Source: an uncultured Eubacteriales bacterium (GTDB lineage: Bacteria > Bacillota > Clostridia > Lachnospirales > Lachnospiraceae). From it: a DNA stretch of 40,719 bases. Below the pieces are notes generated by a model, which saw nothing but the letters and a program-made list of their open reading frames with translations, searched no databases and was not told the DNA's origin. The stretch is from NCBI GenBank assembly GCA_949286525.1, contig CASECT010000103.1, positions 1 through 40,719 on the forward strand. Reading direction: 5' to 3'. A program made the position numbers and the translations under genes. Of the stretch, positions 1 through 6,398 are shown piece after piece; the first letter of the stretch is position 1, and each line of letters begins with the position of its first letter.

Positions 1-65
1 ACGGTATGACCTTCAAAGAACCGGAGGACGCCACGAAGGGACACTGGAAAAGAGGAGTGAAATAA
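1..65 (+). CDS. 3' end of an upstream gene (partial)
   Basis: Frame 3 is open from the window edge and stops with TAA at 63-65, giving a tail ending in HWKRGVK. The stop overlaps the next ATG by one base (TAATG), so the two are translationally coupled. In related Clostridia the gene before this SEDS/PBP pair is often an FHA-domain protein, but too little is present to say so from sequence. Frame 2 is also open to the edge, but it runs into the next gene without another good start. Confidence 0.5.
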   Translation, partial: GMTFKEPEDATKGHWKRGVK

Positions 66-1414
66 TGGTACATTTGTTTGTCTCAATTTCCCGCTTCACA
101 CTGATTATCATGTTCGCCATCTATACATACGACTGTTTCGCAGCGTTGAAGCGGAAGATGTCGGAAAAGCGTCAGAACAGGATCTACCACCGACAGAACG
201 GGATTCTCTATCTGATGCTTTTAAACGCCAACGCTGTGCTCTTTGCCGTGACCATGGATTTCCGGATTCTGGCTCTGCTGGGGGCGGAGATGGTATTCTT
301 CGCGGTCACGCTGGCCATTTACCGCCATTTCTATCGGAATGCTTCCCGTTCCCTGGTAAATAATATGTGTATGCTGTTGGCCATCGGATTTGTCATTCTG
401 GCCAGGCTCAATTTTGAACAGGCGATCCGGCAGTTTCTTATCGCTGTTGCCGCGATGGTTATTACCTGCTTCATTCCGGTGCTGGTGGCAAAGCTGAAGT
501 TTTTCAACAAGCTGGCCTGGCTCTATGCTCTGGCGGGATTGGCAGGCCTGGCGGTGGTGGCCGTGGCGGGAAGTACCGATTATGGCGCTAAGCTCAATCT
601 GGATCTTGGTCCGGTTTCCATTCAGCCTTCGGAGTTTATCAAGATCATTTTCGTTTTTTTCTGTAGTGCCATGCTGGTAAAATCCACGGAGTTTGTCCAT
701 GTGGTTAAAACCACGATCATCGCGGCGCTCCATGTGCTGATCCTTGTAATTTCCCGGGATCTGGGCGGAGCGCTCATCTTCCTGATTACGTATCTTGCCA
801 TTCTCTATGTGGCTACAAGGCAGCCTGGCTATCTTGTGCTGGGACTGGCAAGCGCCGCGGTGGCCTCGGTGGCGGCTTACTTCCTGTTTTCCCATGTGCG
901 GACCCGTGTGATTGCCTGGCAGGATCCCCTGAGCGTGATTGACAACGAGGGATATCAGATCAGCCAGTCGCTGTTTGCCATAGGAACCGGAGGTTGGTTC
1001 GGTTCCGGACTTTATCAGGGAATGCCCCAGAAGATTCCAGTGGTCGCGAAGGATTTTGTATTCGCGGCGATTTCCGAGGAGATGGGCGGTTTCTTCGCGC
1101 TCTGTCTGATTTTTGTCTGTATCAGCTGCCTGTTGATGTTTTTCAATATTGCCATGCAGATGAAGGATCTGTTTTATAAGCTGGTGGCCCTGGGGCTGGC
1201 GACACTGTACGGCACCCAGGTGTTCCTCACGCTGGGAGGGGTGACAAAGTTTATTCCCTCCACAGGTGTGACGCTGCCGTTGGTCAGCTACGGCGGAAGC
1301 TCCCTTCTGGCGTCGATGGTTCTTTTTGCCATTATTCAGGGATTGTATGTACTGCATGTAAATGAAGGAGAACTCTATGAAGACAACAAAAAGAAACAAA
1401 AAAGATTTAATTGA
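65..1414 (+). CDS. SEDS-family peptidoglycan glycosyltransferase (FtsW/RodA/SpoVE type)
   Basis: Polytopic membrane protein of 449 residues that polymerises lipid II into glycan strands together with a class B PBP. Family signatures are visible: the QPSEFIKI stretch near residue 190, RDLGGALIF near 231, KDFVFAAISEEMG near 330 and the C-terminal PSTGVTLPLVSYGGSS near 400. About ten hydrophobic helices can be counted. The start has AGGAG about ten bases upstream. The cognate transpeptidase follows and overlaps its 3' end, the usual SEDS-bPBP pairing. Whether it works in division, elongation or sporulation cannot be settled from motifs; the partner is a single-helix bPBP without a PASTA tail, and no mreB or fts cluster is in view. 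Confidence 0.93.
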   Translation: MVHLFVSISRFTLIIMFAIYTYDCFAALKRKMSEKRQNRIYHRQNGILYLMLLNANAVLFAVTMDFRILALLGAEMVFFAVTLAIYRHFYRNASRSLVNNMCMLLAIGFVILARLNFEQAIRQFLIAVAAMVITCFIPVLVAKLKFFNKLAWLYALAGLAGLAVVAVAGSTDYGAKLNLDLGPVSIQPSEFIKIIFVFFCSAMLVKSTEFVHVVKTTIIAALHVLILVISRDLGGALIFLITYLAILYVATRQPGYLVLGLASAAVASVAAYFLFSHVRTRVIAWQDPLSVIDNEGYQISQSLFAIGTGGWFGSGLYQGMPQKIPVVAKDFVFAAISEEMGGFFALCLIFVCISCLLMFFNIAMQMKDLFYKLVALGLATLYGTQVFLTLGGVTKFIPSTGVTLPLVSYGGSSLLASMVLFAIIQGLYVLHVNEGELYEDNKKKQKRFN

Positions 1415-3038
1415 TATCGATATCATAGATCTCAACGGTTCCTCGAAGGATGGCGGTAAGAAAAAGAGCGCGAGGAAGAAGACCTCATCAGCAAAGAAAA
1501 CCGCCGCGGGAAAAAACGCGGCCTTCGGGACAAAAGCTACGGGCAGGAAAACTTCCGCAGGCAAAAGTGCGAAAGGCCGCCAGGGCAACTATGGCGCGTC
1601 GGCTTCCGGGGGAGAGTCCGCAGCGCCGGCGCGCAGAAAGGGCAACCGGGAATTCGCGGTTATTACTTATTTTTTCCTGGCGCTGTTTATCTGTCTTTCC
1701 GGATATTTCGTCTATTTCCTTCAATTCAGGAGTGAGGATTTTATCAATAATCCCTACAATGCCAGACTGGCAACTCTCTCGGAGACGGTCATCCGCGGAC
1801 GGATTCTCTCCGCCGACGGACAGGTGCTGGCCAGGACGGATGTGGCGGAGGACGGCACCGAAACGAGAGTTTACCCCTATGGTTCCATGTTCGCCCATGC
1901 GGTGGGATACAATGTGAACGGCATGGCGGGGGCGGAACTGGACGGCAATTTCAATCTGCTGCGGTCCAACGCCTTTATCCTGGAACGACTGGTAAATGAG
2001 ATTACCGGACAGAAGAATCAGGGCGATGATCTTGTGACAACCTTAAACTACAGTCTCCAGGAGACGGCTTATGACGGCATGGGAAGTTATGACGGAGCGG
2101 TGGTGGCGCTGGAACCCTCCACCGGGAAGATCCTCGCCATGGTATCGAAGCCGGACTTCAATCCCAATTCCATCGCAGAAGATTGGAACAGCCTGATCTC
2201 CGGGGATTCCAGCGAGCTGGTCAACCGTGCCACCCAGGGATTATACCCGCCGGGATCTACCTTCAAGATCGTTACGGCTCTGGCCTATATGCGGGAACAT
2301 CCCGACTACGCCAACTATACATTCAACTGTACCGGCACATACAATGCCGGCGGATACACGATCCACTGTACCGGGAACGAGGCCCACGGACAGCAGACAT
2401 TCCTGGAGGCATTCGCCAATTCCTGCAACTGCGCTTTCTCCGATCTGGGGCTGTCCCTGGATGTATCGGAGTACGGAGATGTGGCGGAGGATCTGCTGTT
2501 CAATCACAGCCTGCCCACAAGTCTGAGCAATGTGAATGCCAGCAGTTTTGCCCTCACGGAGCAGACCTCCCCGGCAGAGATCATGCAGACTTCCATCGGT
2601 CAGGGAACTACGCTGACGACGCCGATGCACATGGCTATGATCGTGTCCGCCATCGCCAACGGCGGAGAGCTGATGGAGCCTTACATCATCGATCACTCCA
2701 TGAACAATCAGCAGCAGCTGGTGAGACAGTATGAGCCTCAGTCTTACGGAAATATCCTCTCAGCCAGCGAGACGTCGGCCCTTCAGGAACTGATGCGGGC
2801 AGTGGTAACGGAGGGAACCGGTACTGCGCTTCAGTCCGACCGCTATACGGTCTACGGAAAGACGGGAACCGCCGAGTACAACTCCGATAAGGACGACACC
2901 CATTCCTGGTTTGTGGGTTACGCCGTGGACGCCTCCGGAAAGGAGATCGCGGTGGCCGTCATTATGGAAGGGGCCGGCTACGGAAGCCGTCATGCGGCGC
3001 CGCTGGCAAAGAAGATGTTTGACGTTTATTTTCAGTAG
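1377..3038 (+). CDS. Class B penicillin-binding protein (D,D-transpeptidase)
   Basis: Cross-links peptidoglycan made by the preceding SEDS enzyme. I choose ATG 1377 because GAAGGAG (1364-1370) sits six bases before it; an ATG at 1362 in the same frame has no ribosome binding site. The 553-residue protein has a cytoplasmic tail of about 90 residues very rich in Lys, Ala, Ser and Gly, one membrane helix around 93-117, then the extracytoplasmic part. All three active-site motifs are present: S294-x-x-K297 (STFK), S349-C-N351 and K495-T-G. The non-catalytic pedestal between helix and transpeptidase domain is short. The first 38 bases overlap the upstream gene, so expression is coupled. The basic tail is odd and is discussed as a finding. 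Confidence 0.93.
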   Translation: MKTTKRNKKDLIDIDIIDLNGSSKDGGKKKSARKKTSSAKKTAAGKNAAFGTKATGRKTSAGKSAKGRQGNYGASASGGESAAPARRKGNREFAVITYFFLALFICLSGYFVYFLQFRSEDFINNPYNARLATLSETVIRGRILSADGQVLARTDVAEDGTETRVYPYGSMFAHAVGYNVNGMAGAELDGNFNLLRSNAFILERLVNEITGQKNQGDDLVTTLNYSLQETAYDGMGSYDGAVVALEPSTGKILAMVSKPDFNPNSIAEDWNSLISGDSSELVNRATQGLYPPGSTFKIVTALAYMREHPDYANYTFNCTGTYNAGGYTIHCTGNEAHGQQTFLEAFANSCNCAFSDLGLSLDVSEYGDVAEDLLFNHSLPTSLSNVNASSFALTEQTSPAEIMQTSIGQGTTLTTPMHMAMIVSAIANGGELMEPYIIDHSMNNQQQLVRQYEPQSYGNILSASETSALQELMRAVVTEGTGTALQSDRYTVYGKTGTAEYNSDKDDTHSWFVGYAVDASGKEIAVAVIMEGAGYGSRHAAPLAKKMFDVYFQ

Positions 3039-3053
3039 AGAGGCTTTCCTCCC

Positions 3054-3082
3054 TTGCATGAGATTTTAAAATAAGCTATACT
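3054..3082 (+). promoter_or_regulatory. Sigma-A-type promoter for the Nudix gene
   Basis: TTGCAT at 3054-3059 and TATACT at 3077-3082 are separated by exactly 17 bases. The pair lies just after the PBP stop and about 37 bases before the next start codon, so it probably begins a new transcript running through the Nudix, DUF2953 and gerW genes. Confidence 0.6.
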
Positions 3083-3119
3083 AAAGATCAGAGTTACACC
3101 GCATCAGGAGGAAATTGCT

Positions 3120-3572
3120 ATGATCGAGGCAATAAGTTGTGGCGGTGTGGTAATATTTCGCGGAAAAATTCTTGTGCTGTATAAAAATTTCAAGAATCGG
3201 TATGAGGGATGGGTTCTTCCTAAGGGAACAGTGGAACCCGGAGAAAAGTATCAGCAGACGGCTCTGCGCGAGGTAAAGGAAGAGACCGGGGCCAGAGCGA
3301 GTATCGTAAAGTTTATCGGCAAAAGCCAGTATCGCTTTTCGGTTCCGGAGGGCGAGGTAAACAAACAGGTGTACTGGTATCTCATGAGGGGTGAAAGTTA
3401 CTATAGCAAACCACAACGGGAAGAGTATTTTGTGGATTCCGGATTCTATAAGTATCACGAAGCGTATCATTTATTGCGCTTTCCCAATGAGAAGCAGATT
3501 CTGGAAAAAGCCTATGAGGAGTATCAGGATCTGCGCAAATGTAATTTGTGGGGCAGCCATAAATATTTCTGA
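3120..3572 (+). CDS. Nudix hydrolase
   Basis: A 150-residue protein whose N-terminal half carries a full Nudix box: G-x5-E-x7-REVKEET-GA spanning about residues 40-62 (starts GTVEPGE, ends EETGA). The box binds a divalent metal and hydrolyses nucleoside diphosphates linked to another moiety. The flanking GWVLPKG is typical of the family, including the MutT and Ap4A-hydrolase branches, but the substrate cannot be read from the sequence. AGGAGG lies about nine bases before the ATG. The C-terminal third is Tyr/Glu-rich and outside the core fold. It has its own likely promoter and heads a group with a 109-residue unknown protein, DUF2953 and gerW. Confidence 0.88.
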   Translation: MIEAISCGGVVIFRGKILVLYKNFKNRYEGWVLPKGTVEPGEKYQQTALREVKEETGARASIVKFIGKSQYRFSVPEGEVNKQVYWYLMRGESYYSKPQREEYFVDSGFYKYHEAYHLLRFPNEKQILEKAYEEYQDLRKCNLWGSHKYF

Positions 3573-3606
3573 GACTGTGCCACAGTGATGGATTTGAGGT
3601 ATTTGT

Positions 3607-3936
3607 ATGCAGGTCTGGGACAAACTTTATATAAGCAGCAATATATCGCAGGACAGACATCAGGCAATCGTGCGCATCGCGTCGGGGAGATGCCCCGGGA
3701 CCTGGTTTGTGATTGCTATCAGTGAAATGAAGGATGGCGAGCTGGAGATTCTTCCGGCAAAGCTGATCAAAGCGTCCTGGTTTGACAGGGAGGATCTTGC
3801 GGTGGTAGGAGTAGCGAAAGGCTACTATCATGCAGTTGCGCTGATCCGCGCGATGGTGGAGGATGTGCAGAAAGCCACCGGAAATTACCACCTGAAGGAA
3901 TATTTTCAGGCGGGAATGGAGAATCATACAGAATAG
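3607..3936 (+). CDS. Uncharacterised protein, 109 residues
   Basis: I do not recognise this family. The protein is soluble and mixed alpha/beta in character. It starts MQVWDKLYIS, has a central hydrophobic strand (TWFVIAI) and a segment YYHAVALIRAMVEDVQ that looks like an amphipathic helix. The start lacks a strong ribosome binding site (only TTGAGGT upstream). It lies between the Nudix gene and the DUF2953 gene with 12 bases to the latter, so it is probably co-transcribed. Codon use looks like that of its neighbours and no overlapping ORF competes better, so I accept it as real but assign no function. Confidence 0.7.
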   Translation: MQVWDKLYISSNISQDRHQAIVRIASGRCPGTWFVIAISEMKDGELEILPAKLIKASWFDREDLAVVGVAKGYYHAVALIRAMVEDVQKATGNYHLKEYFQAGMENHTE

Positions 3937-3948
3937 GAGAGCGTAAAT

Positions 3949-4866
3949 TTGGCTGTTTTGCTGGCAATATTAAAAGTGCTTGGAATTATATTGGCCGTCT
4001 TGGTGGGGATCGTTTTACTGACAGCGCTCTATCTGCTTTTTTTTCCTGTGCATGTGAAGATCTTCGCCGCCTGTGACCCATCCCCGGATCTTCGGATCCG
4101 GATTCTGGGATTTCTCCATTTCTTTCAGATCCGGGCGTCCTACCGGGAGGGAAAGACGGATTGGAGCGCGGCAGCGTTCTGGGGGAAATGGATCCTGGCT
4201 CCGAAAAACGCTGGCGTAGAAGGGCCGGGCGCGACGGGAGACGGTGCCGGAGAGAATGTACGCCGCAAGGAGCCACAGGCATCCCGGGCTTCAACCGGGG
4301 AGGCGCAGATTTCCCGGGACCCCCCAACGTCGGAGGAACCCTGTGCACCACAGGAGACGTCGATTTCTGAAATATCCCGGGAGATGCAGGAGCCAGGAAT
4401 TCCCGGGAACAGGAAACCAACCGGCAACCCCGGAAAGTCTCAGGAACGGAAGCGGACCGGACAGAGAAATGCCGGAAAAAAACGGACAGGAAGAAAAAAA
4501 ACTTCTGCTGCTGACCGGCTGAGGAATCTGAGGAGCGGCTTGCCGGATGCGTCCCAGCGCAGAGCGATCTCCTTTCTGATCCGGGAGGGGCTGGCTTATC
4601 TGAAAAAGATCTGTCCACGCCTGACGAAGGCGGACGCTGACTACTCCCTGGGAGATCCGGCCTGGACTGGAGAGCTGACGGGGATCATAAGTCTCTGGCC
4701 GGGGGTTTACGGAAAAAACATTCACTTTCGCCCGGACTTTGAGAGCGATGGGATTTATTTTCGCGGATATGTGCAGTTGGAGAGCGAGATCTATTTCTGG
4801 CAGCTGGCTCTTCTGCTGTTGAAAATATATCGGAATGAGGACTGTAGAAGATTATTTGATCTGTAA
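3949..4866 (+). CDS. DUF2953 family membrane-anchored protein (YtfI-like)
   Basis: Start is TTG at 3949 with AGGAGA eight bases upstream; no better in-frame ATG exists nearby. Of 305 residues, the first 30 or so form a strongly hydrophobic helix, so it is a membrane-anchored protein. A region about residues 85-190 is rich in Pro, Arg, Lys, Glu and Ser and looks disordered. The C-terminal part with the pattern ADADYSLGDPAWTGELTG and FESDGIYFRGYVQLE is the DUF2953 domain. In Bacillus subtilis the DUF2953 gene ytfI precedes ytfJ (gerW), the same order as here, which supports the call and suggests a spore or envelope role. Molecular function is unknown. Confidence 0.8.
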   Translation: MAVLLAILKVLGIILAVLVGIVLLTALYLLFFPVHVKIFAACDPSPDLRIRILGFLHFFQIRASYREGKTDWSAAAFWGKWILAPKNAGVEGPGATGDGAGENVRRKEPQASRASTGEAQISRDPPTSEEPCAPQETSISEISREMQEPGIPGNRKPTGNPGKSQERKRTGQRNAGKKRTGRKKTSAADRLRNLRSGLPDASQRRAISFLIREGLAYLKKICPRLTKADADYSLGDPAWTGELTGIISLWPGVYGKNIHFRPDFESDGIYFRGYVQLESEIYFWQLALLLLKIYRNEDCRRLFDL

Positions 4867-4880
4867 AACGGAGGTTGGAA

Positions 4881-5312
4881 ATGGAAAAGAACAATGAAAT
4901 CTTTAACGAGACGGTGGGGTCGCTGTTTAAGGGAATGGACAGCTTCCTCTCCACAAAGACAGTGGTTGGGGAGGCCATCCATATCGGGGATACGATCATT
5001 CTTCCCCTGGTGGACGTTACTTTCGGCGTTGCGGCGGGGGCTTTCCGCAGTACGGATTCCAGAAAAAACAACAGCGGCGGAGGCATGGGCGGGAAGATGC
5101 GTCCCAGCGCTGTCCTGATTATCCATAACGGTACCACCCGCATGATCAGTGTTGATAATAATCGCGGTATTGAGAAGATTCTCGATATGATTCCTGATTT
5201 TGTGGATAAGTTCGCAGCGGGTATGAATGGAAAGAGCCAGGATGAGGAAGCTCGCGAAAAGGCTGCCCAGGAGATGGAGGACATGATCGACGATGCGGTA
5301 AATCCGCAGTAG
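4881..5312 (+). CDS. gerW: GerW family spore protein (YtfJ)
   Basis: A 143-residue soluble protein. ATG 4881 is preferred over the in-frame TTG at 4875 because CGGAGGT (4869-4875) would serve ATG 4881 and overlaps the TTG. The family core is evident: VGEAIHIGDTIILPLVDVTF followed by a GAFRS/Gly-rich loop (GGGMGGKMRPSAVLIIHNG). In Bacillus, GerW/YtfJ is a sporulation protein needed for proper germination and was annotated from its position next to ytfI. A strong terminator follows the gene at 5325-5363, ending this operon. Confidence 0.92.
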   Translation: MEKNNEIFNETVGSLFKGMDSFLSTKTVVGEAIHIGDTIILPLVDVTFGVAAGAFRSTDSRKNNSGGGMGGKMRPSAVLIIHNGTTRMISVDNNRGIEKILDMIPDFVDKFAAGMNGKSQDEEAREKAAQEMEDMIDDAVNPQ

Positions 5313-5324
5313 TGAATGGAAGAG

Positions 5325-5363
5325 AAAACGCATATACTGAAGATAAGTCAGTATATGCGTTTT
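5325..5363 (+). terminator. Intrinsic terminator after gerW
   Basis: A perfect 16-base-pair stem (5325-5340 with 5348-5363) closes a seven-base loop (AGATAAG). The stem begins in AAAA and ends in TTTT followed by ATTAT, so it would work as a terminator on the plus strand 13 bases after the gerW stop. Confidence 0.85.
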
Positions 5364-5373
5364 ATTATGTCCT

Positions 5374-5526
5374 ATGAAAAAAGTTTTGGGATTCGCTTTG
5401 TTTTGCATAGCTGTTGGGATTCTTCTGATGGTCCTGATCAACAATGAGGTGGCCGGTTTTTTTCTTGCCGTTGGCCTGATGTTTGTGGGATATCAGCTTT
5501 TCTGCTGCAGAGACGGGAAAAAGTAG
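5374..5526 (+). CDS. Small two-helix membrane protein, 50 residues
   Basis: An ORF from ATG 5374 to TAG 5526. It begins MKKVLGFALFCIAVGILLMV, has a short polar turn (INNEV), a second hydrophobic helix (AGFFLAVGLMFVGYQLF), and ends CCRDGKK. The pattern of positive residues first, two apolar helices and a Cys-Cys plus basic tail is that of a genuine small membrane protein and unlikely in random DNA. It lacks a clear ribosome binding site and begins only ten bases after the gerW terminator stem, so how it is transcribed is uncertain. The bidirectional hairpin at 5543-5568 follows. Function unknown; it resembles short inner-membrane proteins common in Lachnospiraceae. Confidence 0.6.
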   Translation: MKKVLGFALFCIAVGILLMVLINNEVAGFFLAVGLMFVGYQLFCCRDGKK

Positions 5527-5542
5527 TATATGAAACAAAAAA

Positions 5543-5568
5543 GACTGTCCAAAGACAGTCCTTCTTTT
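5543..5568. terminator. Bidirectional terminator between the small ORF and rpmB
   Basis: The stem GACTGTC/GACAGTC (5543-5549 with 5554-5560) closes a four-base loop. On the plus strand it is followed by CTTCTTTT. On the minus strand it is followed by a TTTTTT run (complement of 5537-5542). It therefore suits the two convergent genes, ending rpmB transcripts from the right and the small membrane protein gene from the left. Confidence 0.7.
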
Positions 5569-5596
5569 CCTTTTCAGATTTTCAGTTTCTGTTTTA

Positions 5597-5782
5597 CTAG
5601 ATTCTCTCAACTTTTCCGGAACGCAGGCAGGAAGTACAAACATATAACTTCTTGGGTGTACCGTTTACGCTGCATTTTACAGATTTAATATTGGATTTCC
5701 ACATTCTGTTGGATCTTCTATGAGAATGGCTGACATTATTTCCGAAATGAGCTCCTTTTCCACAAACTGCACATTTTGCCAT
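5597..5782 (-). CDS. rpmB: 50S ribosomal protein L28 (zinc-binding form)
   Basis: A 61-residue ribosomal protein of the large subunit. It opens MAKCAVCGKG and ends with a second Cys pair, YVCTSCLRSGKVERI, so C4, C7, C49 and C52 form the metal site of the Cys-containing (C+) L28 type. The conserved SHSHRRSNRMWKSN stretch lies between. AAGGAGG stands just before the start on the minus strand (5791-5797). It is a single-gene unit with its own consensus-like promoter and terminator, divergent from the asp23 operon. Confidence 0.97.
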   Translation of the reverse strand: MAKCAVCGKGAHFGNNVSHSHRRSNRMWKSNIKSVKCSVNGTPKKLYVCTSCLRSGKVERI

Positions 5783-5838
5783 GATAACACCTCCTTGGAA
5801 TGATACTCGTTAATCTCTGTCGCAATCGCAACATGCAC

Positions 5839-5867
5839 ATTATATCAGAGGGATAGAAAAAAAGCAA
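5839..5867 (-). promoter_or_regulatory. rpmB promoter
   Basis: On the minus strand, TTGCTT (complement of 5862-5867) and a perfect TATAAT (complement of 5839-5844) are 17 bases apart, followed by AAGGAGG and rpmB. The -35 element lies in a small perfect inverted repeat (5858-5865 with 5870-5877). Confidence 0.8.
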
Positions 5868-5953
5868 CCGCTTTTTTCGATAAAATCCGAGAAAATGGTA
5901 ACAGAAAATGAGGGACAAACGGGGACTTGGAGAAAGGCCTGGAAAAATTCACG

Positions 5954-5981
5954 TTGTAATTTTTCGGAAATAGTTTATAAT
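5954..5981 (+). promoter_or_regulatory. Promoter of the asp23-fakA(-recG) operon
   Basis: TTGTAA at 5954-5959 and TATAAT at 5976-5981 have a 16-base spacer. They lie about 44 bases before the Asp23/Gls24 start codon and about 110 bases from the divergent rpmB -10 element. Confidence 0.65.
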
Positions 5982-6024
5982 AATACCATGCTATGCCATC
6001 GAGAAGGAAGAATGGAGGTTTCGT

Positions 6025-6384
6025 ATGCAAGGAAAAATAGAGACAGAGTTCGGAAAAATTCTGATTGATACGGATGTAATTGCAACCTATGCTGGTTCTG
6101 TGGCGGTGGAATGTTTCGGTATTGTGGGAATGGCTGCCGTTAATATGAAAGACGGGCTGGTTAAGCTCCTGAAGAAGGATTACCTGAATCACGGGATTTC
6201 AGTTCTGGTGGACGAGGAAAACGGGATTTCCCTGGATTTCCATGTGATCATTGCCTACGGCGTCAGCGTACAGACAGTCGCGGCCAATTTGATGGAGACC
6301 GTTAAGTACAAAGTGGAAGAACTGACTGGAATGACGGTCAAAAAAATGAATATTTACGTTGAAGGCGTAAGAGTGATTGACTAA
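6025..6384 (+). CDS. Asp23/Gls24 family envelope stress protein (YloU-like)
   Basis: A 119-residue DUF322 protein. Recognisable are the start with IDTDVIATYAGSVAVECFGIVGMA, a central hydrophobic strand FHVIIAYGVSVQTVAANLMETVKY and the closing ELTGMTVKKMNIYVEGVRV. In Staphylococcus the family is membrane-associated and cell-wall-stress related; in Bacillus the orthologue yloU precedes the fatty-acid kinase gene yloV, as here. TGGAGG precedes the ATG. The kinase start follows 15 bases after the stop, so the two are one transcript. Confidence 0.93.
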   Translation: MQGKIETEFGKILIDTDVIATYAGSVAVECFGIVGMAAVNMKDGLVKLLKKDYLNHGISVLVDEENGISLDFHVIIAYGVSVQTVAANLMETVKYKVEELTGMTVKKMNIYVEGVRVID

Positions 6385-6398
6385 GGAGGATAGGACAG

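Noticed and set aside
221-1588. 455-residue ORF on the minus strand opposite the SEDS gene
   Set aside because: It lies antisense to a clearly recognisable SEDS/PBP pair, has low-complexity His/Gln-rich text and no ribosome binding site.
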